A DNA stretch of 64,000 nucleotides, from assembly GCA_937894465.1 (NCBI GenBank), contig CALCRE010000133.1, positions 38,722 through 102,721 on the forward strand, written 5' to 3'. Positions 1-8,691 of the stretch are shown here, piece after piece. The notes beneath the pieces are model-generated. The model saw nothing but the letters and a program-made list of their open reading frames with translations, did no database searches and was not told where the DNA came from. The stretch is from an uncultured Clostridia bacterium. Lineage in GTDB: Bacteria > Bacillota > Clostridia > JAAYHZ01. The position numbers and the translations under genes were made by a program. Each line of letters opens with the position of its first letter. Positions within the stretch are counted from its first letter, which is position 1.

Positions 1-572
1 CCAATACAAGAATCGGTAACAAGAAATTTTCTAGCATGAACAAAAAGTAGATAAAACCCGGTATTTATGATACCGCTTTTTAGGTGATCCGTGATGCCCA
101 CTTTCTTTTCATGCAAGTATCCGCCTTCTTTGATTTCTTTTGCAATCTGCGAAATCACCGGAGCTGCATGTATTACAATCTGAATGGACTCTTCTTCCGA
201 CGGTATATTGAACATTGCAATATAGTTTTCAGGCATAACAACAGAGTCACAGCCCATGTATACAAATTGTTTATCCTTACACAACTGTTCCAAATATTTA
301 CCTGCATTTCCATTGTCGTCACCACAGGTCATTATAAAATATGCTTTTTTGTTGCCGGTAAAGTCTGTGGAACGAATCCATTCCTCAACAACCTTAGGTA
401 TTCTCCACGCATATGTAGGAACCACAAAAACCAAGGGATCGCCTGAATGGATTTTAGCTTTTTCTTGTTTTTTGATGCTATCTTTTATGGAGTAAAGAAA
501 AAAACCTGTTTTATCCGCAATAATCTTTGCTACATATTCACTGTTTCCTGTTCCGGAGAAGTAAAGTATCAT
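1..572 (-). CDS. EFR1-type flavodoxin/ferredoxin protein, 3' end outside the window
   Basis: About 190 codons are visible and the frame runs off the left edge. The protein opens MILYFSGTGNSEYVA, a classic FMN phosphate-binding loop of flavodoxin folds, followed by FVVPTYAWRIPKVVEEW and YFIMTCGDDNGN, which fit the later flavin-contacting loops. The last visible residues, VTDSCIG, look like the start of the CxxCxxC ferredoxin segment that follows the flavodoxin part in EFR1 family proteins. AAAGGAAAG stands just ahead of the ATG at 572. Likely role (family knowledge): small electron-transfer flavoprotein with two 4Fe-4S clusters in anaerobes; partner unknown. A plain flavodoxin cannot be excluded because the C-terminus is missing. 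Confidence 0.8.
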   Translation of the reverse strand, partial: MILYFSGTGNSEYVAKIIADKTGFFLYSIKDSIKKQEKAKIHSGDPLVFVVPTYAWRIPKVVEEWIRSTDFTGNKKAYFIMTCGDDNGNAGKYLEQLCKDKQFVYMGCDSVVMPENYIAMFNIPSEEESIQIVIHAAPVISQIAKEIKEGGYLHEKKVGITDHLKSGIINTGFYLLFVHARKFLVTDSCI

Positions 573-591
573 CGTTCTTTCCTTTTGTCAT

Positions 592-888
592 TTATTTTTT
601 TACGCTCATACCAACAATCATACCGAATAGCATACCCAAACTAATACCAAGTGAAAGGGGAATGACTCCTAAAGAACTCAGTGCAACACCAATACACATT
701 CCAAGACTCATACCTAGTGCCATATGATTTTCCTGCCCTTTATCATCCGATTGTTCTTCTTCATTTTGTTCTGACCGATTCTTGCTCTCTATTGAACCCG
801 TCTTCTTTTTTGAAAAAATGACCACAATAATGGCTAGTGCAAGTCCGATCACAATCCAAGGCAAAGTACTTTCTATAAATTCCACCAT
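592..888 (-). CDS. small two-helix membrane protein with glycine-zipper segment
   Basis: 98 residues. An N-terminal membrane helix (about residues 9-25, WIVIGLALAIIVVIF) is followed by KKK, a charged Glu/Gln/Asp-rich linker (about 30-55) and a second hydrophobic stretch (about 57-94) with glycine at regular spacing (GMSLGMCIGVALSSLG, then LGISLGMLFGMIVGM), a pattern typical of glycine-zipper helices that pack or oligomerise. It lies 19 bases upstream of the EFR1-like gene on the same strand, so the two may be cotranscribed. No family is recognised. The composition-biased but coherent frame and position support a real gene. Confidence 0.6.
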   Translation of the reverse strand: MVEFIESTLPWIVIGLALAIIVVIFSKKKTGSIESKNRSEQNEEEQSDDKGQENHMALGMSLGMCIGVALSSLGVIPLSLGISLGMLFGMIVGMSVKK

Positions 889-976
889 GAATCATTCCTC
901 GATGAGTTTTTATATATTTACAATCCAACCATATTCATTATATCAAAGATGAACGAAACATTGGTAATGAATTCTT

Positions 977-2101
977 TTAAAATTCCATCAGTTTCGGTTT
1001 ATATTCGTCCGGTAGTTCTTCTTCGCTTAAGAATTTGAAATCATCATCATTTAAAATCGGAATAAACACTTCATATGGAATTTCGGAAAATTCACAGGCA
1101 TACATATTAGCACCAAACCACATACCTTCTTTGTTGCTCAAGTTTAATCCTCTGGCAAACTTTGTGAAGTTCGAGCAATCATGAACAACCAAATCCCAGT
1201 TTTCTTCATCGGCGATCTTCATGAATTTCAAAGATAATTCCCTGCTCCAAACAGGAGATATATAGCCTTGTCTGCAAATATACATATTCTCACCGAAATA
1301 ATTGTATATATTATTTTCGTTCAAATGCAATTCCGCACAATTGATAAAATCGAGTTTGGTTTCTAATATCTTTTGCTTTTTCTTGAAAAATGTTTTAAAA
1401 AACTCCGGTGTCATAGGCGTTTCAATACCGACGCTTTTAATATATTTTTTAGCGATGCCAATGTTTTCAATCACTTGGTCCGAACAATTTGTTGCACCTA
1501 AGTTAAAGCGTAATTCATTCAGACCGGCTTGGCCTAATGCTTTCAAATTCTCTTCGGTAGCCAAAGTTCCATTGGTGTACAAATGTTGATGAATTTTCTC
1601 ATCACTGAACTTTTTTATAACCGGATAATATTTTTCAATCTCCATGAAGGGTTCCAAATAAACGTAGGAGATACCGGTTGGCTTTTGATGAATGGAAAGA
1701 AGCAAATCAATATCCTTCTCATAAAATTTGCTACCACCGATCTCCCACATACCTTCACCTACCGGAGAGATATTCTCCAGTTCACCGTAGTTATAGCAGA
1801 ACTTACAATTTAAATTACATTTATTGGTTTTCCTGATTGCACTCAAACCGGTGCCCAACAGACACGAACAACAGCCTTTGGGGAATTTGTTATCGTTCCC
1901 TATATAATATGTTCTATTCTTCAAGGTTTTTAAACCCTTTATTTCCGACATTAATTGTTCATTTCTATGATCGATGGCTTCCTCAATTTGTGTAAAGACA
2001 GAGTAAATAATTTCTTCATGTTTTGAATTAATCTCTTCATCTTCAGACAATTGTGATAAATAATCAAACCATATCAATGCATCATTCTTTGAAATTTTCA
2101 T
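977..2101 (-). CDS. radical SAM protein related to pyruvate formate-lyase activating enzymes
   Basis: 374 residues. The radical SAM signature CNLNCKFCY places Cys95, Cys99 and Cys102 in CxxxCxxC spacing, so a 4Fe-4S cluster and SAM-derived radical chemistry are expected. An extra cysteine group just before it (GCCSC, residues 76-80) may bind a second metal site or zinc. LYTNGTLA and ELRFNLGAT match the strand/loop repeats of the partial TIM barrel. The length and the upstream cysteines resemble the uncharacterised COG2108-like group (from memory, not searched). The substrate is unknown and the neighbours give no clue. It has its own promoter at 2139-2167. Confidence 0.75.
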   Translation of the reverse strand: MKISKNDALIWFDYLSQLSEDEEINSKHEEIIYSVFTQIEEAIDHRNEQLMSEIKGLKTLKNRTYYIGNDNKFPKGCCSCLLGTGLSAIRKTNKCNLNCKFCYNYGELENISPVGEGMWEIGGSKFYEKDIDLLLSIHQKPTGISYVYLEPFMEIEKYYPVIKKFSDEKIHQHLYTNGTLATEENLKALGQAGLNELRFNLGATNCSDQVIENIGIAKKYIKSVGIETPMTPEFFKTFFKKKQKILETKLDFINCAELHLNENNIYNYFGENMYICRQGYISPVWSRELSLKFMKIADEENWDLVVHDCSNFTKFARGLNLSNKEGMWFGANMYACEFSEIPYEVFIPILNDDDFKFLSEEELPDEYKPKLMEF

Positions 2102-2483
2102 ATAGTTTATCTTCTTTTCTCCTGTGATATCGGTCTTTATTATATATCCTCACCGATTTCCTGTCCATTTTTATTTTCAATCAGCCCGATCAGGTGAAAC
2201 CCACTGAAAATGCATGAACATTTCTACACAAAAGGCATGCAATAGACATTACTTTATACACCTGTCTTCTTTTAATTTACATACCAATCATAAAGGCTTC
2301 ATTCAATATAATTTTCTCCATAACAAGCTTTGATCCCCTTTAACTCCAGGCCTGTACGTAGCTGACTGTTATAGGTGATGTCTGACATAAAAGACCAATC
2401 ACAACCAACGAAAATAAGGTTTCCAAAGATAATGTATATCCTATGCTCGCTTCAAAGGCTGTTGGCTTGATCTTCGGTTGACA
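2102..2483. other. non-coding stretch between radical SAM gene and metal operon
   Basis: Apart from the promoter at 2139-2167, no convincing gene is seen. Minus-strand frames between about 2300 and 2480 give short protein-like runs (for example LETLFSLVVIGLLCQ, and in another frame NLIFVGCDWSFMSDITYNSQ) broken by stops. They could be a decayed gene but I cannot assign a family. Confidence 0.35.
2139..2167 (-). promoter_or_regulatory. sigma-A-type promoter of the radical SAM gene
   Basis: On the minus strand TGGACA (2167-2162) and TATAAT (2144-2139) are separated by 17 bases. The -10 lies about 40 bases ahead of the ATG at 2101. Spacing and -10 are consensus; the -35 has one mismatch. Confidence 0.6.
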
Positions 2484-2522
2484 CAAAAAAACACCAATCA
2501 AGAGGCGTTCTCTTCATTGGTG
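2484..2522 (-). terminator. terminator of the Ric-like/P1B-ATPase/HMA operon
   Basis: A 13-bp stem (2492-2504 with 2510-2522, one mismatch) and a 5-base loop are followed on the minus strand by seven T residues (2491-2485 region). It sits 30 bases after the HMA gene stop. Confidence 0.85.
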
Positions 2523-2552
2523 CTTCATCTGTCATTTGAATCATCTTCCAAT

Positions 2553-2786
2553 TTATTTGGCTTTGACTTGAGTTTTTAAAACTTCGTACCCAAGTGTAGT
2601 AATAGCCTTTTCAACGTCTTCAACGGATACCTTTCCTTCATCAAAGTCAAATTTGACTTTGCTTGAGTTAAACATCACCTTGACGCTTTCTTTTTCCACA
2701 CCGTCCAACGACTTTGTTGCGTTTTCAATCTTCATGGCACATGACGGACATGTTAATGTTTCTAATTGAATGGTTGCTTTTTGCAT
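2553..2786 (-). CDS. heavy-metal-associated (HMA) domain protein, CopZ-like
   Basis: 77 residues, a single ferredoxin-like HMA fold. The metal-binding loop is LTCPSCAMKIENA with Cys13 and Cys16 in CxxC spacing; the family usually has MxCxxC, so the first position is altered from Met to Leu/Thr. GVEKESVKVMFNSSKVKFDFDEGKVSVE is the expected beta-alpha-beta continuation. It follows the P1B ATPase by about 40 bases and precedes a strong terminator. Because the ATPase has no N-terminal HMA domain, this protein may act as its detached metal donor or regulator (inference). The metal is not certain: copper by homology, but the operon with a Ric-like protein hints at iron. Confidence 0.85.
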   Translation of the reverse strand: MQKATIQLETLTCPSCAMKIENATKSLDGVEKESVKVMFNSSKVKFDFDEGKVSVEDVEKAITTLGYEVLKTQVKAK

Positions 2787-2823
2787 ATATTTTACTCCTT
2801 TTCATAATGATTTTTTGCACTTT

Positions 2824-4677
2824 CTAATATCTTAATCTGTAACGAAGCAGTCTCATACCGTTTAAAATGACCACCAATATACTCCCTTCGTGTACTAACA
2901 TCCCTATTGACATATTCATCCACTCACTAAAGAATACACTTGCCAGTAGAACCAACACAACTCCTACTGCAATCCAAATGTTTTGGCGCATGTTCCTAGC
3001 CGTTGCCTTTGTTAAGCCTAGTGCATGAGGTAAGCGACTAAAGTCTGAATTCATCAATACGACATCCGATGTTTCAATGGCCACATCCGTACCGCTTCCC
3101 ATTGCAATCCCTATTTGTGCCAAAGCCAGTGAAGGGCTGTCATTTACACCGTCTCCGACGAATGCAACAATGTGACCTTTAGAGATCAAGTCCCCAATAT
3201 AGGCTGATTTATTTTCCGGTAACATATGTCCGTGAGCCTCTGTCAATCCTAACTCTTGAGCAACCAAGTCAACCGTTCCTTGGTTGTCTCCGGATAATAC
3301 CACCAAGTTCTTAACACCAAGCCTTTTCAACCTTTGAAGATCCGCCTTAACACCCGGACGTATTTGGTCACGAATGCCCATTAACACTTTGAGTTCGCCG
3401 TCTACTGCCGTCAGAACCAAAGAGTTACCTTTCTTTTCGAATTGAGCAATATCTGCACGGGCTTTTTCATCCATACGAACATTTTCTTGCTCCATCAGTG
3501 CAACATTGCCAACGGCCACTCTATGTCCGGCTACTTGAGCCACAATTCCGCCGCCTTTTACAACATCCGTTTTTTCAACGGTATATAATTCAACATCTCC
3601 AATATATTCTACCACAGCTTTGGCCAATGGATGATCCGATTCTCTTTCAACACTAGCAAGATAACCTAATACTTCATCAACGTTATCAATGTAGACTTCT
3701 TTATCTGCTACTTTGGGATTGCCCACTGTCAATGTACCTGTCTTGTCAAACACGATAGTGTCCACTTTACTAAAATCATGAATTACTTCACTACCTTTTA
3801 AAAGAACACCATGTCGTGCACCATTGCCAATTCCTGCTACATTTGAAACCGGTACGCCGATGACCAGTGCTCCCGGGCATCCTAAAACCAATATGGTTAT
3901 GGCAAGTTCAATGTCTTTTGAGAATATCCAAACAATGATCGCAAGAACTAAAACCGCCGGAGTATAGTATTTAGAAAACCTATCAATGAATCGTTCCGCT
4001 TCTGATTTTGAATCTTGTGCCTCTTCAACCAACTCAATGATTTTACCGAATGTAGTATCTTCTCCTACGCGATCTGCTACAATTTGAATGGTTCCGTTTT
4101 CTAAAATGGTTCCGGCATATACACCTGAATCTTTCTTTTTACTTACCGGAACAGACTCGCCGGTGATGCTTGCTTCATTAATATGACCGTCACCTGATAA
4201 TACTGTTCCGTCTACAGGAACTTTGGCACCGGTTTTAACAAGTAGAATATCGCCTACATCAACTTCATCGACTTCTACTTCTACAAACTCGCCGTTTTCC
4301 ATTTGTTTCAAAGCACTCTCAGGAGCCATTTCGGTCAGTTCCTTAATTGCAGAGCGAGTTTTGTTCAGTGTACGTTGTTCCAAATAGGCTCCAAATAAGA
4401 ACAAAAATGTAACAATAGCCGATTCTTCAAGGTTCTTAATGAAGAATGCTCCGACAACAGCAATGGTAACTAAAACATCGATACTAACCACTTTAACTCT
4501 TAATGCTTGATATGCTTGGATTGCAATAGGCGCAACCCCTAAGATCGAGGCGATCGCAAAAGCCCAAACGGCTACCGTTTCATTTTTAAATCCTAATTCG
4601 AAGGTAAACCCTATAACGATTAGAATCGCACTGATCACTGTTATATTATTTTTCTTACTTAGTATAAATCTCTGCAT
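2824..4677 (-). CDS. P1B-type heavy-metal translocating ATPase with CPG motif
   Basis: 617 residues, without an N-terminal metal-binding domain. It shows the actuator TGES (about 172-175), phosphorylation site DKTGT (311-315), SDHPLA nucleotide-binding motif, and GDGVNDSP hinge. The transmembrane metal motif is CPG (267-269) instead of the usual CPC or SPC, and the last membrane helix carries HEGS (about 596-599) followed by ILNGMRLL, a pattern I associate with the P1B-4 group (Co/Zn/Fe exporters). Metal specificity therefore cannot be called copper with confidence. It lies between a Ric-like di-iron protein gene and an HMA protein gene in one operon, so iron or zinc export in response to cluster damage is a reasonable inference. 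Confidence 0.9.
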   Translation of the reverse strand: MQRFILSKKNNITVISAILIVIGFTFELGFKNETVAVWAFAIASILGVAPIAIQAYQALRVKVVSIDVLVTIAVVGAFFIKNLEESAIVTFLFLFGAYLEQRTLNKTRSAIKELTEMAPESALKQMENGEFVEVEVDEVDVGDILLVKTGAKVPVDGTVLSGDGHINEASITGESVPVSKKKDSGVYAGTILENGTIQIVADRVGEDTTFGKIIELVEEAQDSKSEAERFIDRFSKYYTPAVLVLAIIVWIFSKDIELAITILVLGCPGALVIGVPVSNVAGIGNGARHGVLLKGSEVIHDFSKVDTIVFDKTGTLTVGNPKVADKEVYIDNVDEVLGYLASVERESDHPLAKAVVEYIGDVELYTVEKTDVVKGGGIVAQVAGHRVAVGNVALMEQENVRMDEKARADIAQFEKKGNSLVLTAVDGELKVLMGIRDQIRPGVKADLQRLKRLGVKNLVVLSGDNQGTVDLVAQELGLTEAHGHMLPENKSAYIGDLISKGHIVAFVGDGVNDSPSLALAQIGIAMGSGTDVAIETSDVVLMNSDFSRLPHALGLTKATARNMRQNIWIAVGVVLVLLASVFFSEWMNMSIGMLVHEGSILVVILNGMRLLRYRLRY

Positions 4678-4714
4678 TTAATTCACTTCCCTTCTTTGTG
4701 ATAAAAGAATCATG

Positions 4715-5017
4715 CTATGCGTGATAAGCTCTATCTATTTCGCTTAACATATTGTAAACAGCTTCATAGCTTTCACATACGTCCCCCGGAACGGTATAGT
4801 TATTTGTAACGTCACGCAATCTTGTAAATTCTTCATTTAATTCTGGATTATTTGTTCCTGAGTCTTTTGTTTTCTCATGGATTGTATCAAATAACTTTTT
4901 AACCTCATGAAATTCCGGATGACTACCTCCATGTACCCGTGCTACAATCGGTACATATTGCCCTAATGTCTTAAAAATCTTTTCATTAGCTTTCTTAAAC
5001 GATACTTGTTTTGTCAT
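4715..5017 (-). CDS. Ric-like iron-sulfur cluster repair / hemerythrin-like small protein
   Basis: 100 residues from the ATG at 5017, chosen because GAGGGAAG stands directly before it and because the predicted transcription start (about 5048) lies downstream of the alternative ATG at 5059. The core YVPIVARVHGGSHPEFHEVKKLF contains His residues in VHGxxHPExxxV spacing, as in small proteins annotated as Repair of Iron Centers (Ric), related to ScdA/YtfE (recognition from memory). Such proteins restore Fe-S clusters damaged by NO or peroxide. It is the first gene of an operon with the P1B ATPase and HMA protein. A helical cation-binding protein of other function remains possible. Confidence 0.6.
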   Translation of the reverse strand: MTKQVSFKKANEKIFKTLGQYVPIVARVHGGSHPEFHEVKKLFDTIHEKTKDSGTNNPELNEEFTRLRDVTNNYTVPGDVCESYEAVYNMLSEIDRAYHA

Positions 5018-5054
5018 AATACTTCCCTCTTTCATCAATTTTTTGCCTATGGTT

Positions 5055-5098
5055 AGCATACTATGGTTCAGAAAAAAATAATTTGACGCAGGTCAAAT
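5055..5098 (-). promoter_or_regulatory. promoter with CRP/FNR-type palindrome for the Ric-like operon
   Basis: A perfect two-fold symmetric site, ATTTGAC-GCAG-GTCAAAT, occupies 5081-5098 (centre 5089.5). A minus-strand -10 hexamer TATGCT lies at 5060-5055, which predicts a start near 5048 and puts the palindrome centre at -41.5, the classical class II activator position. No good -35 hexamer is visible, as expected for an activated promoter. Half-site and 4-base spacer resemble CRP/FNR superfamily sites (FNR: TTGAT-N4-ATCAA). Confidence 0.65.
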
Positions 5099-5140
5099 TT
5101 AAAAAGTTTTTATCTTTTTTTGTTTATTCACACTTTCGAC

Positions 5141-5549
5141 TCATACCATAGGTATATCTACATGTGCAATATAGTTTCTCCCCTTAGGACCATTTCCGTT
5201 AGCATCTCATGTAATCTTGGAATTTCGCCGATTAATAAGGAGATTCCATATCCCGCATACCCCAAAGGTCGGCAGATTCCATCATTAATTTGTTGATCTT
5301 ATATCAGACATAATTGATAATCACAATCTTTGAACCTATAAGGTGCTTCCGAAAACCGGCATACATATGTCACATTGTTTCCACAATTCGTTGGATTACA
5401 CTCGATCATCATACGATCAATATGCTTCCGGTTTTCCTCCTACAATCATAAAGCGTTTAGAAATATTTCTGAGACGGCTTTTCCAACCACATCGCAACCA
5501 TAGGGTATACTACCGCCAAACAAAATTAACAGGTCAGCCTGTGGAATTG
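5141..5549 (-). pseudogene. decayed YdcF-family (DUF218) gene
   Basis: Minus-strand fragments in several frames match E. coli YdcF order: ADLLILFGGSIPYGCDVVGKA, then KRFMIVGG, then NPTNCGNNVTY, then ISLLIGEIPRL, then NGPKGRNYIAHVDIP. They correspond to YdcF segments such as QSTNCGEN and YLSLLTGELPRL plus the C-terminal GYGPRGRDFIVHVDFP-like region. Frames shift at least three times, stops interrupt, the N-terminus is missing, and the region between the NCGNN and GEIPRL motifs is shortened. It abuts the ABC ATPase stop, so no start or ribosome site remains. Not functional. Confidence 0.8.
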
Positions 5550-6302
5550 TTAAAAGCCTTGGCTTTCTAACCAATCAGACAACTTTTTCTCACGTAATGA
5601 TCTTTTCTCGCTATTATCCTCATATTTTCCTAAATTCAGTTGGTCTTTTATGTTTCCGTCAATCAAATAGATCACCTTACTTGCTCTGGCGGCAACTTTC
5701 ATATCGTGTGTGACGATAATAACGGTGGTTCCTTCTGCATTGATTAAATTGATGATATCCATCACTTCCCGTGTGGTACTGCTGTTCAGTGCTCCGGTCG
5801 GTTCATCTCCGAACAAAATATCCGGCTTATTGATCAATGCTCGGCAAATTGCTGCGCGTTGTAATTGCCCACCTGAAACCTTCTTAATATCATGGGTTGC
5901 TATATTTGTTATCCCTGTCTTTTTCATTAATGCATCTGCATTTTGATTGACCTGCTCTCGAGGCAGTGTACCTGCTTTAAATCCGGGAAGTACGATATTG
6001 TCCCGTATGGACATGTTTTTTAATAAATAGGAGTGTTGAAAAATAAAGCCCATCTGTCTTAACCTGACTTCACTCATCTTTTCATCCGGCAGCTTTGTAA
6101 TTTCTTTACCACAGAGTACCACCTCCCCAAAAGTTGGTCTGTCCATTCCGCTTATGCAATAAAGAAGAGTTGATTTACCGGAACCGGATGGACCCATAAC
6201 GGCTGTAAACTCGCCTTCTTCAACCTTAAAGCTTATATCATTTAACACCTTGGCATCTTCATAAACCTTGCTTAAATTTTTTACTTCTATTATTGTATTC
6301 AT
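5550..6302 (-). CDS. ABC transporter ATP-binding protein (MacB/LolD type)
   Basis: 250 residues. Walker A GPSGSGKST (about 36-44), Q-loop region QMGFIFQHSYLL, signature VSGGQLQRAAICRAL and Walker B ILFGDEPTGALN followed by the H-loop TVIIVTHD are all intact. The DEPTGALN form is typical of ATPases that pair with FtsX-like permeases. It follows the permease gene by 24 bases with GGAAGGTG ahead of its ATG, in an operon TetR-permease-ATPase. Likely energises export or release of a lipid, peptide or antimicrobial; substrate unknown. Its final codons adjoin the YdcF remnant. Confidence 0.92.
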   Translation of the reverse strand: MNTIIEVKNLSKVYEDAKVLNDISFKVEEGEFTAVMGPSGSGKSTLLYCISGMDRPTFGEVVLCGKEITKLPDEKMSEVRLRQMGFIFQHSYLLKNMSIRDNIVLPGFKAGTLPREQVNQNADALMKKTGITNIATHDIKKVSGGQLQRAAICRALINKPDILFGDEPTGALNSSTTREVMDIINLINAEGTTVIIVTHDMKVAARASKVIYLIDGNIKDQLNLGKYEDNSEKRSLREKKLSDWLESQGF

Positions 6303-6326
6303 TTTTCACCTTCCGAGTGACTTATT

Positions 6327-8675
6327 CTATATAATTGAAATGATATTATATTTTTTAATCGTTCTCATCACCAATCGTGTTACTAGTATGATGAGGCATA
6401 TCAATAACAAAGGAACAAAAAGATATTGCATGAGAGGATTGGTAATCAGGTGAACTTTTTTAACACCTAAACCTGCCGTTCCCAATGCAACGTTGACAAT
6501 CTTTTCACCTAAGAGACCTGTTGCAATGGTGCCTGCTAAAATGCCAAGCATTGAAGCAAACCCGACTTTTATCATGTACTGCCTATTCAAATCTTTACCG
6601 GAAAACCCGATTGCCTTAAGAACTGCGGTTTCGGATAAATCTTTTACAAGTCGAAGCTTCAAAAACAAAACTGTGATGAGCATTGCCAGGCATGCACCGA
6701 TAATCACAATCGAAAAAACAATTGTTTTAAGCTGCCTTGAAACTCCTCCGAGAGTCTGGTCAATAAATTCTTCCATAGGATCTACCGTTATCCCTGCCCC
6801 AAGCATACTCGCCCACTCAACGGCTTTGTTTTTCACATGAGCATTTTCAATGAGATTCACTGAGAGTGAGTATTTGTGAGGAGCTATACCGGTAAAATCA
6901 TATTTTGACTTGGCAGTCTTTCCACCGCTGGTAACATCTTGGTATACCCCCGATACTGTAAATTTCACCTTACTACCGTCCATTAAAAGATCAACAGTGC
7001 TCCCGGTCTCCAATCCCATTTCATCTGCATTGATGAAGGAAATAGCCAACTCCCTTTCTCCTTGTGGAGCCCCACCGGTAAGATACTGCAATTCATTTCC
7101 TGCATTAAAACCGACATCAATATCAATATTCATCAGCTGATTGGATGAATCTGTTGTTTTTATCCGAATGGTACGGTATTCATGGTAGTTTTCTACGGAA
7201 GGATCTTTTTCAATCAGTTGTTTAACCTTATGGTAATTTAGATCAAGATTTTCTCCGGTTTCCACTTCAATGAGGATATCTTCCAATGAACTCCCCATAT
7301 ATGTAATAAAATCAGGTGCTTCAAAAGTGTTCAATAAATTTACAGGAACCATAATCATTAACACAACGATTAACATGACGATAAAAACGACTGCCCAGTT
7401 CTTAAACTTATAGAATACCTCTCGGAATGCTACCAATAGATTAACAGGAAGTTTTTTTGATCTATGTAATCCGTCTTTTATTGCTCCCGTGCTTTTTTCG
7501 AAACCTTTCCCACTGACTAGTGCATCAACTACTGAAAGATTCCGAATTCTCTTCAGTATCTTTTTGCAATAGTGGATGATCAGCAGATAAACAATAAAGG
7601 CAACGGATAATGACAACAGGATTGCCAAGAAGGACAAACCACCATTTCCAAACGTGGTGCTGATATGATTTGTGACAGCATTACTGCTGATAAATGCAAT
7701 GATCGATCCTAATGTGACACCCATCAAAGCCAGCACTTTGTACTTATTAAGGTATAGATCTCTTATGTCTGAAAAGAGAAGCCCGATGGCTTTCATGGTA
7801 CCGATTTCCCGGACCTCTTCTTCTAATGCAGCCATAATGGTAAACTTCACACATATAAAAGAAACAATGATTAATAGCACACTCACCAAAAACAAAACAA
7901 ACACTGTAACAATATCTGTCATTGCGCTCAGCAAAAATATCATGGTATAGGTCACTCCTTGACCATTGACGGGAAGGCCTGCATTTTCATAAGCGGTTCG
8001 AAAAGCAGAGGCATCGTTTTTATCTGTGAAATAGGCTTGTATTAAGTATTCAAGCTCTCCGACTTTTCCATACAGCTTGTCAAAATCCGTATTGCTTAAG
8101 AGCATTCTAGTAGAAGATGCCATTGTGGAATTCATCAAAGAATCCAGAACAAATTCCTTTATGACAAACTCCATTTTGACATCATTATGCACTAAAATAA
8201 CCTTGTCACCGATATTCATAGGAAACATTCCCTTTAAAATGACAGGAATGCCTATCTCACCTTCATGGAGATTGACTATTTCATGATTGGAATTCAACAG
8301 TAAATCCTTCTCTTTATTTTGCTTTACCAAACCTATGTCAAGGCGGAGGTCGGACAGGTTATAGGTTCCTTTCTCACCGATTACGGTAAGATTCTCTCCA
8401 TATATGTCAATCATCGTTACCGTTTGGTTGTATGTAACAAATTCATGATCCACCATAAATTTATTGACGAGTTCCTCATTCAGATCTCCTTTGTGCATTT
8501 GAAGAAAATGAGGCGGTTGAGCCGTTTCATATAAAGCGCGAATGGATGTGAACGTTTGCACAGCCATCAACATTGAGGACACTGCCAGAATTACCGAAAA
8601 TATCATAAATAGCAGCAAAGCCAAGTTAATCGATTGATTTGTCTTAAAATCATTTTTTAGGGTGAACCAATTCAT
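6327..8675 (-). CDS. FtsX-like ABC transporter permease
   Basis: 782 residues with the duplicated FtsX layout: N-terminal membrane helix (about 15-38), an extracytoplasmic domain, three helices (about 245-370) containing REIGTMKAIGLL, a second anchoring helix (about 430-455, WAVVFIVMLIVVLMIMVPV), a second outer domain, and three C-terminal helices (about 655-770) with the repeat motif ETAVLKAIGFSG. The paired MKAIG/LKAIG loops contact the ATPase. AAAGGGG stands before the ATG. The gene follows its presumed regulator (TetR) by 16 bases. Substrate unknown. Confidence 0.9.
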   Translation of the reverse strand: MNWFTLKNDFKTNQSINLALLLFMIFSVILAVSSMLMAVQTFTSIRALYETAQPPHFLQMHKGDLNEELVNKFMVDHEFVTYNQTVTMIDIYGENLTVIGEKGTYNLSDLRLDIGLVKQNKEKDLLLNSNHEIVNLHEGEIGIPVILKGMFPMNIGDKVILVHNDVKMEFVIKEFVLDSLMNSTMASSTRMLLSNTDFDKLYGKVGELEYLIQAYFTDKNDASAFRTAYENAGLPVNGQGVTYTMIFLLSAMTDIVTVFVLFLVSVLLIIVSFICVKFTIMAALEEEVREIGTMKAIGLLFSDIRDLYLNKYKVLALMGVTLGSIIAFISSNAVTNHISTTFGNGGLSFLAILLSLSVAFIVYLLIIHYCKKILKRIRNLSVVDALVSGKGFEKSTGAIKDGLHRSKKLPVNLLVAFREVFYKFKNWAVVFIVMLIVVLMIMVPVNLLNTFEAPDFITYMGSSLEDILIEVETGENLDLNYHKVKQLIEKDPSVENYHEYRTIRIKTTDSSNQLMNIDIDVGFNAGNELQYLTGGAPQGERELAISFINADEMGLETGSTVDLLMDGSKVKFTVSGVYQDVTSGGKTAKSKYDFTGIAPHKYSLSVNLIENAHVKNKAVEWASMLGAGITVDPMEEFIDQTLGGVSRQLKTIVFSIVIIGACLAMLITVLFLKLRLVKDLSETAVLKAIGFSGKDLNRQYMIKVGFASMLGILAGTIATGLLGEKIVNVALGTAGLGVKKVHLITNPLMQYLFVPLLLICLIILVTRLVMRTIKKYNIISII

Positions 8676-8691
8676 ATGTTTGACCCCTTTC

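Noticed and set aside
5343..5570. 75-codon open frame on the plus strand
   Set aside because: It runs opposite to the YdcF fossil and overlaps the ABC ATPase; no coding character.
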